Assembly: GCF_017355935.1 (NCBI RefSeq)
Contig: NZ_JAFIQT010000001.1
Coordinates: forward strand, 2,480,001-2,544,000
Origin: Telluribacter humicola
GTDB lineage: Bacteria > Bacteroidota > Bacteroidia > Cytophagales > Spirosomataceae
Direction of reading: 5' to 3'
Length of the DNA: 64,000 nucleotides
Positions 54,654-63,387 of this stretch are shown piece by piece. Positions within the stretch are counted from its first letter, which is position 1, and every line of letters starts with the position of its first letter. The notes under the pieces were generated by a model. The model had not been told where the DNA came from, searched no databases, and worked only from the letters and a program-made list of their open reading frames with translations. Position numbers and translations under genes: made by a program.

Positions 54654-54684
54654 TTGCGATGAAATGAGTTGAAATTTATATTTG
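54654..54684 (+). promoter_or_regulatory. Promoter of the small unknown gene at 54733
   Basis: TTG at 54654-54656 and TATATTTG at 54677-54684 are 20 bases apart, an exact match to the Bacteroidota -33/-7 layout, and 48 bases before the ATG. Confidence 0.7.
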
Positions 54685-54732
54685 AGGTTCCATTTTATTC
54701 CAAACATAAGTACAACTAAGAATACCTGTCGT

Positions 54733-55032
54733 ATGGCTACATTTGTTAGTTGCCCCGGCCAAAATCAAGCAGTGAATCTGGATAGCGTTGATACCATCAC
54801 GCTGATTGATACCAACAATCACCAGTACTGCATCGAATTCTACAAAAAAATCATGGTGCAGATTCCGACGCAGGTAGCATCGTGGTCATTTGAATCTAAA
54901 AAAGAAAGAGACGCGGTATATAACCTGTTAAAAGCAAAGCATTTCTCGGAGTTGTTGGCTGATACCTTTCCGGAAGGAAGATTTATTCGCTCCGGGGATA
55001 TCACCAAGTCTAACGGCTCAAACGGAAACTAG
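54733..55032 (+). CDS. Small cytosolic protein of unknown function
   Basis: The ATG at 54733 is chosen because it follows the promoter closely and the sequence MATFVSCPGQNQAVNLDSVD is compact; an in-frame ATG at 54682 overlaps the promoter -7 element. The 99-residue protein has no signal peptide and no known motif. Its middle part has beta-strand character (DTITLIDTNNHQYCIEFYKK) followed by a helix rich in Lys (SKKERDAVYNLLKAKHF). It may be a small beta-barrel or PH-like fold, but I cannot assign it. Confidence 0.65.
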   Translation: MATFVSCPGQNQAVNLDSVDTITLIDTNNHQYCIEFYKKIMVQIPTQVASWSFESKKERDAVYNLLKAKHFSELLADTFPEGRFIRSGDITKSNGSNGN

Positions 55033-55084
55033 AGTACAAAGCTTTATCAGGAGCAGTACATCAGCTGTTTATTCGTTAGTTAGG

Positions 55085-55567
55085 TTAGAATAAGCACTTG
55101 GCATACTCCTGAAACCTTTCCGATTTCTTTTTTACAATATCTTCCTTATAGTCATCGATTTCCAGGGCTTTGATTGGGTTAGTACCCAACAGAGCCACTG
55201 TACCGCGGTCTAATAAGGCTGTGTAGGTGTATACATGCCTGCCATCCTGGATGTGGTAGTCAAGTTCGCCATCCAGCCGGAGCGGCTTATGATCATGCAG
55301 ATATAGTTTGGCTACTTTGGGTTTTCTGAGAGCCTTCGCTCCTGCTACCCGGATGGTAGTCACGTAGGTGGTATCTTTCCCCTTGATCACCCGCGCAAGG
55401 TACATCGATTCCTCAATGGGCGAATGGGTAATCGTAGAGCCTTCGGAGGTAGTGGTTTCGATGCCCGGACAGTCGGCCCCGGACACTGATAGAGCAGAAT
55501 GGGTGGAGGCGGAACTCACGAACAGTTGCACGGAGACTAGCAGGGGCAGTAGCAGTTGGGTTTTCAT
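55085..55567 (-). CDS. Secreted protein of unknown function
   Basis: The 160-residue protein has a signal peptide (to VSSAS), a Ser/Thr-rich stretch, and a beta-rich domain (about residues 55-150, with YLARVIKGKDTTYVTTIRVAGAK and HKPLRLDGELDYHIQDG). A lone Cys lies at residue 33 and another at the end (AKCLF). I do not recognise it. It converges with the gene at 54733. Confidence 0.6.
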   Translation of the reverse strand: MKTQLLLPLLVSVQLFVSSASTHSALSVSGADCPGIETTTSEGSTITHSPIEESMYLARVIKGKDTTYVTTIRVAGAKALRKPKVAKLYLHDHKPLRLDGELDYHIQDGRHVYTYTALLDRGTVALLGTNPIKALEIDDYKEDIVKKKSERFQEYAKCLF

Positions 55568-55652
55568 ACGTTGAGCTGATAGAGGATTAGCGGCTCAAAT
55601 TAATGGATTAGCCCAATATTCCTGCTACTGGTCCCTAATTCTCCGCTATTAC

Positions 55653-56468
55653 TTAGCCAAAGGCTGACTCCACCGAGCCGCCGTCTACTCGGTAGTTACT
55701 GCCGTTGACGTAGCTGGCCAGCTCAGAACTAAGGAAGGCAATCACTGCGGCTACCTCCTCGGGCTGTCCGCGCCGGTGTACCGCTATGTGGGGGCGTTTG
55801 TTTTTCAGAAACCAGTCTACTACTTCTTCTACGGAGGAGTTTCGTTCCTTGGCCAGTTCTTCCATCATGGCGTTGGTCATGGGAGTCTCCACGTAAGCGG
55901 GCGATACGCAGTTGATCAGCAGACCATCGTAGGAGTAAGCCCGGGAGAGGCACTTGGTGAGGTTGATAATGGCAGCCTTGCAGGCGTTGTAGGGGCTTTC
56001 TTCTTCGTAGGGTTGTAAGGCGTTTTCGGAAGATACCAGTACCACACGACCCCAGCCCCGGGCTTGCATCTGGGGGATAAAAGCCCGGCATACCCGTATC
56101 GCTCCCATCAGATCTATATCAATGGTTTTCAGCCAGTCGTCATCGCTGAGACTGATAAAATCGCCGGCGGCACCCCTGGCTCCGGCGCAGTTGATAAGAA
56201 TATCTACTCCGCCAAACTGTTCCTGCACCTGGGCAGCCAGTTGGAGTACCTCCTCGTTTTTGGTCAGGTCCGCCGTTATAGCCACTACTTTACTGCGACC
56301 CTTGGTGTGAGCCTTCAACTCCTCGGAAGCCTTATCCAGTTTGTCCTGCGTTTTGTCTGTGAGTACTATATTTACCCCCTCGTCGGCTAGTATCTTAGCG
56401 GTAGCCAGGCCTATACCTGAGTCACCTCCCGTAATCACTGCCGTTCTTCCTGAAATCGATAAGTTCAT
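55653..56468 (-). CDS. SDR-family oxidoreductase
   Basis: The 271-residue protein has the classical short-chain dehydrogenase signatures: TGGDSGIGLATAK at the coenzyme loop, NCAGARGA, catalytic Ser in VLVSSENAL, Tyr-x3-Lys in YNACKAAI and the C-terminal GGSVESAFG. It uses NAD(P)H and acts on an unknown alcohol or ketone, typically sugar or 3-oxoacyl. No operon partner is seen. Confidence 0.93.
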   Translation of the reverse strand: MNLSISGRTAVITGGDSGIGLATAKILADEGVNIVLTDKTQDKLDKASEELKAHTKGRSKVVAITADLTKNEEVLQLAAQVQEQFGGVDILINCAGARGAAGDFISLSDDDWLKTIDIDLMGAIRVCRAFIPQMQARGWGRVVLVSSENALQPYEEESPYNACKAAIINLTKCLSRAYSYDGLLINCVSPAYVETPMTNAMMEELAKERNSSVEEVVDWFLKNKRPHIAVHRRGQPEEVAAVIAFLSSELASYVNGSNYRVDGGSVESAFG

Positions 56469-56551
56469 GATGGTATATAATAGATGTTGAATAAATCAGT
56501 TGAGTAGCTAACCGCCTGATGTAGATTATGGTTATGGATTGATAAAAGAAA

Positions 56552-56579
56552 AAGCGGCAGATCGGAAGATCTGCCGCTT
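56552..56579 (-). terminator. Terminator for the four-repeat gene
   Basis: AAGCGGCAGATC (56552-56563) pairs with its complement at 56568-56579; on the minus strand it is followed by a T-rich stretch. It lies 42 bases after the stop of the gene at 56622. Confidence 0.85.
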
Positions 56580-56621
56580 GCTTTAAGGCGGGGTAGAGAA
56601 TACTGGTATATGCTTAAACCG

Positions 56622-58328
56622 TTACTTCTTGGGACAGTCACGTACTAGTTTCTGGAGGGTAGCTACTACAGACTTACCGGTTGCGATTCCGGGTACGGCA
56701 AAGGTTGTTTCCTTCGCGTATTTGATTTTGTCGCCGTTGGTGTATTCCTTGATCAGTTCTTCTCCGAAGCGGGTCGGAACAGCCACCTCTACATTTTTGC
56801 CTTTCACCTTCAGCGAAACTTTGTCCGCATCTATATCGTACAGATTAAATTCATACAGGTACTCATCTACTTTCTTGTTGCTCTCTTTACGGACAGAGAG
56901 GGCCACTTTGCAGGTACTTCCTTCCCGGATTTCCAGCTTTTGCTGTACCCCTACCTGACGTTCGTCAAATCCTGCCAATGAGGTACGTAGCCACGCCAGG
57001 TCGTGCGGTGCCTCTTTGTTAGAAGAAGACTTAATAATATACCTCAACAGGTGCTGCATCTGCTTGGCGGTGGCCAGATCAGGTGCCTGCAGGGCCAGTT
57101 TCTGGGTGTAGTTTTGCTGCTCCCCGTCCTTACGTACTTCAATGAGTGATTGCTTACCGGCGGTAGTGGCCTCCACCAGAAATACCTGTTTAGAAGTTTC
57201 AATCGATACCGATGGCTCCGACAGATCCGCGAAGTTGAAGATGTACTGCTCTTCGGTTGTGCCTTTTTCCTTGGCGGTACGGTGCGAGTAGGTAGCTACC
57301 TGGGCGGCCGTAAGCGACTGCTCGTGATTCTCCTGATTGATGGTGAAGTTCTGGACCAACTGGCTCAGTTTGTGCAGTCCATCCTGCAGGCTGGTGGCCT
57401 TGGGAAGGGTATGCTCGGAGGCAGTACGGGCCAGTGGGATGGCGGTTTGCAGAGCCAGTACCAAGAGTTGTGCCTGGTCTACATCTTCGGTAGCTATGGA
57501 TACTGTACGCGCGAAGCCATTCTTCTTACCATCCTGCTCCACACTAACGAATTCCTGCTTTTGCCGTATGTCAGCCTCTACCATAACCTGCTTGCGGCGT
57601 ACCTGAGCTTTTACCGACGGCTCGTGCAGATCGCCCAGGTCCCAGCCAAACTTCTCCGCCTTCTTTAACCCCTTCTTGTCATACTCTTCGAAAGTAAGCC
57701 AGGTTTGGGCGGGGTGCTTGTCGTCAAGTACGAGTGCCTGCTTGAGGGTTACATCTCCCGCGTCTATATTCTGTACATGAGCTACTAGCCAGCTACGTAG
57801 AGCCGGTAGTTCGGTTGGGAGTGAAATGGTTTTGCGCCAGGCCGCATCGGCCAGCGGAATGGCAGCCTTAAGGGCCTCTTCAACGGCACGGGCATTGTCC
57901 ACATCTTTGCAATACAGTTCCAGAACGCTGGAGTAGTCACCCAGAACTTCATCTTCGTACGTTTTGATAACCGGCAGGCTACCCGAACGGGCACTGACCC
58001 ACATGAGATCTTTGGAGTTTTCGCGCCCCACCAGATTTTTGTCCATCGCACCCAGGTTCAGTACCGCTCTCCTTTTGATGCTTTTTCCTTTGCTGTCGGT
58101 TTCTTCGGTCAGTATATTCAGTCGATAAGGCTGTTCAGGGGTATAGCTGACTTCCTGCCGATAAGTCTTCTTGTCGGCTTTTACTTCTCCCAACTGCTTT
58201 TTCAGCTCTTCCAGATGACGGACCAGATCACCTCCCTGACCTAGAACAGCACCAGACAACAGGAGTAGCAAACAGGTGGAAAAGCACTGTAAAAAAGTAA
58301 AAAATGGACGAGGTACTGGTGTAGTCAT
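56622..58328 (-). CDS. Secreted protein with four tandem repeat domains, function unknown
   Basis: A signal peptide (to about residue 31) precedes four repeats of about 125 residues at roughly 35-165, 176-305, 314-435 and 444-565. Each contains an initial LxxxLxxLxxx helix, a strand-rich middle with a pair of F-x-F/W-x-L-x-D-L strands, and a final helix with alternation such as DVDNARAVEEALKAAIPLA, DVDQAQLLVLALQTAIPLA, DLATAKQMQHLLRYIIK and GIATGKSVVATLQKLV. The periodicity is clear from the positions of these helices. I do not recognise the domain. It is probably periplasmic and could be a scaffold or adhesion protein. The gene is a single unit. Confidence 0.8.
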   Translation of the reverse strand: MTTPVPRPFFTFLQCFSTCLLLLLSGAVLGQGGDLVRHLEELKKQLGEVKADKKTYRQEVSYTPEQPYRLNILTEETDSKGKSIKRRAVLNLGAMDKNLVGRENSKDLMWVSARSGSLPVIKTYEDEVLGDYSSVLELYCKDVDNARAVEEALKAAIPLADAAWRKTISLPTELPALRSWLVAHVQNIDAGDVTLKQALVLDDKHPAQTWLTFEEYDKKGLKKAEKFGWDLGDLHEPSVKAQVRRKQVMVEADIRQKQEFVSVEQDGKKNGFARTVSIATEDVDQAQLLVLALQTAIPLARTASEHTLPKATSLQDGLHKLSQLVQNFTINQENHEQSLTAAQVATYSHRTAKEKGTTEEQYIFNFADLSEPSVSIETSKQVFLVEATTAGKQSLIEVRKDGEQQNYTQKLALQAPDLATAKQMQHLLRYIIKSSSNKEAPHDLAWLRTSLAGFDERQVGVQQKLEIREGSTCKVALSVRKESNKKVDEYLYEFNLYDIDADKVSLKVKGKNVEVAVPTRFGEELIKEYTNGDKIKYAKETTFAVPGIATGKSVVATLQKLVRDCPKK

Positions 58329-58466
58329 CTGTAAGATAGAGGTTAAAGATACATGGCTTTGATTTCAGGGAGCGAATTTGGTAAAATTTGCTGCAACTGC
58401 AAATCCCGGTGTGGTATTTGCTAGTAAATCTTACTTATATATCCTTCTCACTAAACACTACACTTT

Positions 58467-59075
58467 ATGTTAAAACCAATCCTCTATTCTGTATTATTAT
58501 CTGCACTTGTGGTTATGGCCTCCTGTAAGGGCAAGCAAGGTGAAATAGGCCCTCAGGGCGTAGCCGGTGTGGCGGGTCCTGCCGGTCCTGCTGGTACCAA
58601 GGGAGACAAAGGCGACAAAGGCGAGAAGGGCGACACCGGAGCTACGGGTGCTACCGGAGCCACTGGTGCAAAAGGTGATAAGGGAGATACTGCAGGAGCC
58701 ATGCAGTTTAGTGTAGGGCAGGTAGAGTCAGATAATGAACTTCATTTCAACCTGAGTTTTGATCTTTCGTCAGTAGCTAACCTGGCCTCCGTAGAAAAAG
58801 GGATGGTACTTTGCTACTATAAGAGCGCTGACTTCTGGTTTCCGGTACCGGGTGTGGTACCTCTCAACAATGGCCGACTGGGTACTATGTTATTTGCTTA
58901 TCGGATGGAAGGCAAACAAATGAAGGTAGTCGTGTACTCGGCTGACATGAAAGGAAAAGAAACGGCTACTGATATCCGCGTAGTACTGGTACCGGCGCAG
59001 AATGCCCGCCTGAGCGCCGATGTTGACTACAAAAATTATCTGGAAGTAGCCAAAGCATATAATCTTCCGCTCTAA
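58467..59075 (+). CDS. Collagen-like lipoprotein
   Basis: The 202-residue protein has a lipoprotein signal with Cys20 (LVVMASC). Residues 22-75 are 18 unbroken Gly-X-Y triplets with GEIGPQGVAG, GPAGPAG, GDKGDKGEKGD and GATGATGATG, which can form a collagen triple helix; the Lys-Gly-Asp-type triplets give stabilising ion pairs. Residues 78-202 form a globular domain (MQFSVGQVESDNELHFNLSF through VLVPAQNARLSADVDY) that is expected to trimerise. It should be anchored in the outer membrane and project from the cell. Function is unknown. Confidence 0.9.
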   Translation: MLKPILYSVLLSALVVMASCKGKQGEIGPQGVAGVAGPAGPAGTKGDKGDKGEKGDTGATGATGATGAKGDKGDTAGAMQFSVGQVESDNELHFNLSFDLSSVANLASVEKGMVLCYYKSADFWFPVPGVVPLNNGRLGTMLFAYRMEGKQMKVVVYSADMKGKETATDIRVVLVPAQNARLSADVDYKNYLEVAKAYNLPL

Positions 59076-59095
59076 TCTTTAAAAAAATATCCTTT

Positions 59096-59132
59096 CAAAG
59101 CCAGAGCTCCATCCGGGGCTTTGGCTTTTTTT
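59096..59132 (+). terminator. Intrinsic terminator after the collagen-like gene
   Basis: CAAAGCC (59096-59102) pairs with GGCTTTG (59117-59123), followed by GC and eight T. Confidence 0.85.
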
Positions 59133-59310
59133 TATACATAGTATTAGTACTTACTACTACTGTAGTTTATGACTTATTGATGCCTGTTCGTCAGGTACCT
59201 GGTGAGTAAGTCATGGAGAAAAGATTAAGTGTAAAGGATTAACTAATTGGTAGGCTGGCATGCTTTTGTGGAGGATGAAGTAAACAAAGTTTTATTTCAT
59301 CATATTGATA

Positions 59311-60768
59311 ATGAGAAAGTATTTCCTTCGCCTGGCATTACCAGCCGCTATATTTTCAGTACTTACCGGTTGTTACAGTATGAGGCCTTCCAACGGAGGC
59401 GGACAAATCAAATCTATTACTCAGGAAAGAAACATCAATCCGGCTGATGTATTGCTTCCCCCCGGCTATACCATTGAGGCCGTAGCCCGCGATTTTACCT
59501 TTCCCACCGCCGTAGCCTTTGACAGCCAGAACCGACTACACGTCCTTGAGTCGGGGTACTCCTACGGTGAAGTATGGACCGAACCCAAGCTGATCCGGAT
59601 TGATAACAATGGTACCCGCACGGTAGTCGCTACCGGTACGCGCAATGGCCCCTGGTCCGGTATTTCCTACCACGATGGCAACTTTTATGTAGCCGAGGGG
59701 GGTACCATGGAAGGGGGTAAGATCCTGCGTATAGCACCCGACGGAGCCATCGCTACCCTGGTAGATAAGTTACCTACCCTGGGTGACCACCATACTAATG
59801 GCCCGGTAATCAGGGATGGGTATGTGTACTTTGGGCTGGGAACGGCTACCAACTCGGGAGTAGTAGGGGTAGATAACTACAAGTATGGCTGGCTCAAGCG
59901 CGAGCCCCGCTTTCACGATATACCCTGCCAGGATGTGGTACTGAGTGGTCTCAACTTCGAAACACCCAACGTCCTGAAAGATTCCACCACCAAAGCCACA
60001 ACCGGAGCTTATTCACCCTATAATACCACAACGTACCCCGGCCAGATCATCAAAGGCAGTATTCCCTGTTCGGGAGCTATCATGCGGGTACCCGTCGCCG
60101 GAGGCAAGATGGAACTCGTAGCCTGGGGACTCCGCAATCCCTTTGGACTGGCTTTCTCAAATGATGGCAGGCTATACATCACCGAAAATAACTACGACGT
60201 CAGGGGAAGCCGACCTGTATGGGGGAGTGGTGATGTACTCTGGGAGATTAAAGAAGGTATGTGGTACGGCTGGCCCGACTTCTCCGCCGGTAAACCAATC
60301 CGCGACGACGAAGAATTTGCGCCACCGGGTCAGGGACAGGTTAAACCTATCCTGCAACGCTATCCCAATCAGCCTCCCAAGCCAGCCGCTATACTCGGCG
60401 TTCATTCCTCCTCCATTGGGTTTGATTTTTCCCGGAGTTCCACCTTTGGGTTTGAAGGCGAAGCCTTTGTAGCACAGTTTGGTGATATGGCTCCAGAGGT
60501 CGGTAAAGTACTGGCACCGGTGGGGTATAAACTAGTGCGGGTAGATGTTCAGAACGGTGTTATCAGAGACTTTGCTGTTAACAAAGGCAAACGTAACGGT
60601 CCGGCTAGCTGGCTCGAAAGCGGCGGACTGGAAAGACCCGTTTCGGCCAAGTTTGACCCTAGCGGGAATACTCTGTACCTGGTAGACTTTGGTGTAATGA
60701 AAGTAACGAAGGCAGGATCAGAGCCTAAGCCCGGCAGTGGCGTAATCTGGAAAATAACCCGGAAGTAA
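59311..60768 (+). CDS. PQQ-type glucose/sorbosone dehydrogenase lipoprotein
   Basis: I start at the ATG at 59311 (MRKYFLRLALPAAIFSVLTGC), with the lipoprotein Cys21; a TTG at 59305 would add two residues. The beta-propeller shows the glucose/sorbosone-dehydrogenase pattern: TFPTAVAFDSQNRLHVLESG, LPTLGDHHTNGPVIRDGYVYFGLGTATNSG and LRNPFGLAFSNDGRLYITENNYDVRGSRP. A GxGDVLWEIKEGMWYGWPDF block follows. The His-rich LGDHHTNG near the active site could bind PQQ and metal. The next gene, two bases on, is a cytochrome c, a likely electron acceptor. Confidence 0.88.
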   Translation: MRKYFLRLALPAAIFSVLTGCYSMRPSNGGGQIKSITQERNINPADVLLPPGYTIEAVARDFTFPTAVAFDSQNRLHVLESGYSYGEVWTEPKLIRIDNNGTRTVVATGTRNGPWSGISYHDGNFYVAEGGTMEGGKILRIAPDGAIATLVDKLPTLGDHHTNGPVIRDGYVYFGLGTATNSGVVGVDNYKYGWLKREPRFHDIPCQDVVLSGLNFETPNVLKDSTTKATTGAYSPYNTTTYPGQIIKGSIPCSGAIMRVPVAGGKMELVAWGLRNPFGLAFSNDGRLYITENNYDVRGSRPVWGSGDVLWEIKEGMWYGWPDFSAGKPIRDDEEFAPPGQGQVKPILQRYPNQPPKPAAILGVHSSSIGFDFSRSSTFGFEGEAFVAQFGDMAPEVGKVLAPVGYKLVRVDVQNGVIRDFAVNKGKRNGPASWLESGGLERPVSAKFDPSGNTLYLVDFGVMKVTKAGSEPKPGSGVIWKITRK

Positions 60769-60770
60769 TT

Positions 60771-61124
60771 ATGAAAATGAATATAAGATTAGTAGCCCTG
60801 GGCGTGGCTTTGGTAGTATGGTGTGTAGTGGTTGCCGGTTGTGCGGCCCGTAAGTCCGAGCCCATCAAAAATGAATTCTTTAAACCAACCAACGCCAGTA
60901 TCGCCAATGGCGAGCGGGTATATATGGCCAACTGTCAGAAGTGTCATCCGTCCGGTGAAGCCGGTCTGGGACCCTCACTGAATGCCGTTCCGGCACCCCA
61001 GTTTATCAAGCGGTTCCAGATGCGACACGGCCTGGGAGTGATGCCAGGTTTCAAGCGTGACGAGATCTCTAAAGAGGATCTGCATGATATCTCCAAATAC
61101 CGCAAGGCCTGGAAACACTACTAA
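60771..61124 (+). CDS. Lipoprotein c-type cytochrome
   Basis: The 117-residue protein has a lipoprotein signal with Cys24 (VVVAGC) and one haem site: Cys55, Cys58 and His59 in NCQKCHPSG, with the axial Met91 in GVMPGFKRDEIS. It is a small class-I cytochrome c. The gene begins two bases after the dehydrogenase stop, so the two are co-translated, and this protein should pass electrons from the sugar dehydrogenase to the respiratory chain. Confidence 0.93.
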   Translation: MKMNIRLVALGVALVVWCVVVAGCAARKSEPIKNEFFKPTNASIANGERVYMANCQKCHPSGEAGLGPSLNAVPAPQFIKRFQMRHGLGVMPGFKRDEISKEDLHDISKYRKAWKHY

Positions 61125-61275
61125 GTAGGGGTGACTTATTAAAAATAAACTTCCCGAAGGGTGGTAAAAAGTGTACATTTCGTCTTTATAGTATAAAGGT
61201 GCTTATACTATCCATCTAATAATGGACGGAGCAGCCTTTGACGAATGTTAAAAGTTACTACCTATTCTATACAAA

Positions 61276-62655
61276 ATGAAAGACAACAGAAGGAAGTTTA
61301 TTAAAGATCTGGCATTGGGTACTGCCGGTGTAGCGGTAAGCGGAAGCCTTGTTAATAGTATGGCCAACCGAATACCCGCCACCGCCGGTATGTCCGCTAA
61401 AAGTTATACAAAAATCATTGGAGCCAATGATCGTATAGGAGTAGCCATTGCCGGTCTGGGTCGTCGCTACGGAGCGTATCTCGAAGCCATCGCTCATAAA
61501 CCCAATAATGTGGAACTGGTGTACCTGTGCGATGTGATGAAAAAACAGCGCGATGCTGCCGGTAAGAAGTTGTCCAAGATGGTCGATAATACGCCAAAGC
61601 TTGAGAATGATATTCGTAAAGTAATTGCCGATAAACAGGTAGACGCACTATTTAACGCTACGCCCGACCACTGGCATACCCCGGGGGCCTGTCTGGCTAT
61701 GCAGGCGGGGCAGCATGTATACGTAGAGAAACCCTGCAGCCATAACCCTAAAGAGGGTGAAATGCTGGTAGATTTTCAGAAGAAATATAATAAGGTAGTT
61801 CAGATGGGAAATCAGCAGCGTTCGGCTCCTGAGTCCATCGAAATTGTCAAAGAAATCCATAACGGTGTCATTGGAAAGCCCTTCAAGGCCATCGCGTTTT
61901 ATTCAAGCGGTCGGGGTGAAGTACCTCAGCAACAGAAAGCGCCCGTACCCGAAGGGTTGGACTGGGCACTGTGGCAGGGACCGGCTCCGCGCCGCGACTA
62001 TACCAGTGAGACCTGGGACTACAACTGGCACTGGTACGGCTGGGACTACGGTACCGCCGAAGCCGGTAACAATGCGACCCACGAGCTGGACGTAGCGCGC
62101 TGGGCTCTGCAGGAGGACTATCCTGAGTTCGTCACAGTAGAGGCTGATAAGCGTTATTTCCCCAATGACGGCTGGACCATGTACGATACCATGCTGGCGA
62201 CTTTCAAATTCCCCGAGAACAAGATCATCCAGTGGGATGGCAAGAGCCGCAACTCCTACAATACCTACGGCAGCGACCGGGGGACCATCATCTACGGTAC
62301 CAACGGTACTGTCTATGTAGATCGCGGTGGCTATAAACTGTATGACCGCGGTGGCAAGCTCATTAAGAGTAATAAGTCAAAAGGTGAAGAAGCCGGTACT
62401 GCCTTGGGTGGTGGCGGTGATATGTCGACCCTGCACGTAGTAAACTTTTTTGACGCTATTCGGGGAAAGGCTAAGCTTAATTCACCCATCGACGAGGGAG
62501 CCAAGAGTACGCACCTGTGCCACCTGGCTAATATCTCGGCTCGTACGGGTAAAGAATTCAAAGTAGATACCAAGACGGGACGTATAGCTGATAAGGAAGC
62601 TATGAAGCTGTGGGGGCGTGAGTATGCCCAGGGCTGGGAACCGAGAATTTCATAA
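61276..62655 (+). CDS. Tat-exported Gfo/Idh/MocA-family oxidoreductase
   Basis: The 459-residue protein starts MKDNRRKFIKDLALGTAGVAVSG, a twin-arginine signal. The NAD-binding domain has AIAGLGRRYGAYLEAI, VYLCDVMK and ALFNATPDHWHTPGACLAMQAGQHVYVEKPCSHN, the last including the family EKP motif. The C-terminal domain contains NWHWYGWDYGTAEAGNNATHELDVARWAL with the conserved His. Exported members keep a tightly bound NAD and act on glycosides or inositols in the periplasm. It lies 151 bases after the dehydrogenase-cytochrome pair, perhaps a common pathway. Confidence 0.92.
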   Translation: MKDNRRKFIKDLALGTAGVAVSGSLVNSMANRIPATAGMSAKSYTKIIGANDRIGVAIAGLGRRYGAYLEAIAHKPNNVELVYLCDVMKKQRDAAGKKLSKMVDNTPKLENDIRKVIADKQVDALFNATPDHWHTPGACLAMQAGQHVYVEKPCSHNPKEGEMLVDFQKKYNKVVQMGNQQRSAPESIEIVKEIHNGVIGKPFKAIAFYSSGRGEVPQQQKAPVPEGLDWALWQGPAPRRDYTSETWDYNWHWYGWDYGTAEAGNNATHELDVARWALQEDYPEFVTVEADKRYFPNDGWTMYDTMLATFKFPENKIIQWDGKSRNSYNTYGSDRGTIIYGTNGTVYVDRGGYKLYDRGGKLIKSNKSKGEEAGTALGGGGDMSTLHVVNFFDAIRGKAKLNSPIDEGAKSTHLCHLANISARTGKEFKVDTKTGRIADKEAMKLWGREYAQGWEPRIS

Positions 62656-62671
62656 ATTTAGAAACAACTGT

Positions 62672-62712
62672 AAAAGCGGAGCCTCCTTGTACAAGGAGGC
62701 TCCGCTTTTTTT
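62672..62712 (+). terminator. Intrinsic terminator after the Gfo/Idh gene
   Basis: AAAAGCGGAGCCTCCTTGT (62672-62690) is followed directly by its full complement ACAAGGAGGCTCCGCTTTT (62691-62709) and a T-run. Confidence 0.95.
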
Positions 62713-62896
62713 ATGACAGGTACAGAGAATATTTGTAAATAAAATATGAAATATATTGCTTATTAAAGATTTCTTACCATAATGTTCTTTGAACTTATGT
62801 ATTAGAAAAATTATAATTTGCGTTTGATAGGATATTCATAATTTATAAATAATTTAGTACCCATAATACGTTAATCCTCCTTTATCTTAAAAAAGT

Positions 62897-63079
62897 ATGA
62901 AGCGCCCTTTGTTAACCCGCGACTGTGTATTGTCGGGCGAATCAAGTAGAAGTATGCACGGTATTGTAACCCGGCATCGAAAAGTAGTACAGTTGGTTTG
63001 CCTTCCAAAGCAGAGGAATCTGCTGGACCACCTACTCGAGAATCCTTCTTTCTCGACATTTGTGTATTTCCTGAATTAA
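62897..63079 (+). CDS. Doubtful small open frame of 60 codons
   Basis: An open frame starting with ATG in an otherwise gene-free region of 675 bases (62713-63387). The product is basic with no recognisable motif. The only support is position: a strong hairpin lies 74 bases after its stop (63153-63198), which would be expected after a transcribed unit. It may equally be an untranslated RNA or nothing. The remainder of the region is A+T-rich. Confidence 0.2.
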   Translation: MKRPLLTRDCVLSGESSRSMHGIVTRHRKVVQLVCLPKQRNLLDHLLENPSFSTFVYFLN

Positions 63080-63152
63080 TGAGATAGAGCGTAGTCTGCT
63101 AAGTTGTAGTAGTATTACAGCAACTTAAAGAGCTCTTATTCAAGTACGAGAC

Positions 63153-63198
63153 AAACAACAGAAAGCGCGTAGCAGGGGCTACGCGCTTTCTGTTGTTT
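63153..63198 (+). other. 21-bp perfect hairpin in a gene-poor region
   Basis: A 21-bp arm (63153-63173) pairs exactly with 63178-63198 around the loop AGGG. The core is GAAAGCGCGTAGC. The right arm ends in TTTCTGTTGTTT, so it could end transcripts, but no long T-run follows and no clear gene precedes it. Confidence 0.75.
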
Positions 63199-63387
63199 CT
63201 ACTGCTACAAGGCTTGAGTCTTGAATTGGAAAACAGTCGACAGATGAAATAAAAAATTCAACAAATGCTGTGTGTTAATTTGACATAATGTATAATAGTA
63301 GTATCATTGCGTATATATTACATTAAATGTAGCAATAGTACTATATTTAATGGTACCAACTGTTTCTATAACTCTTATCCCATATTC

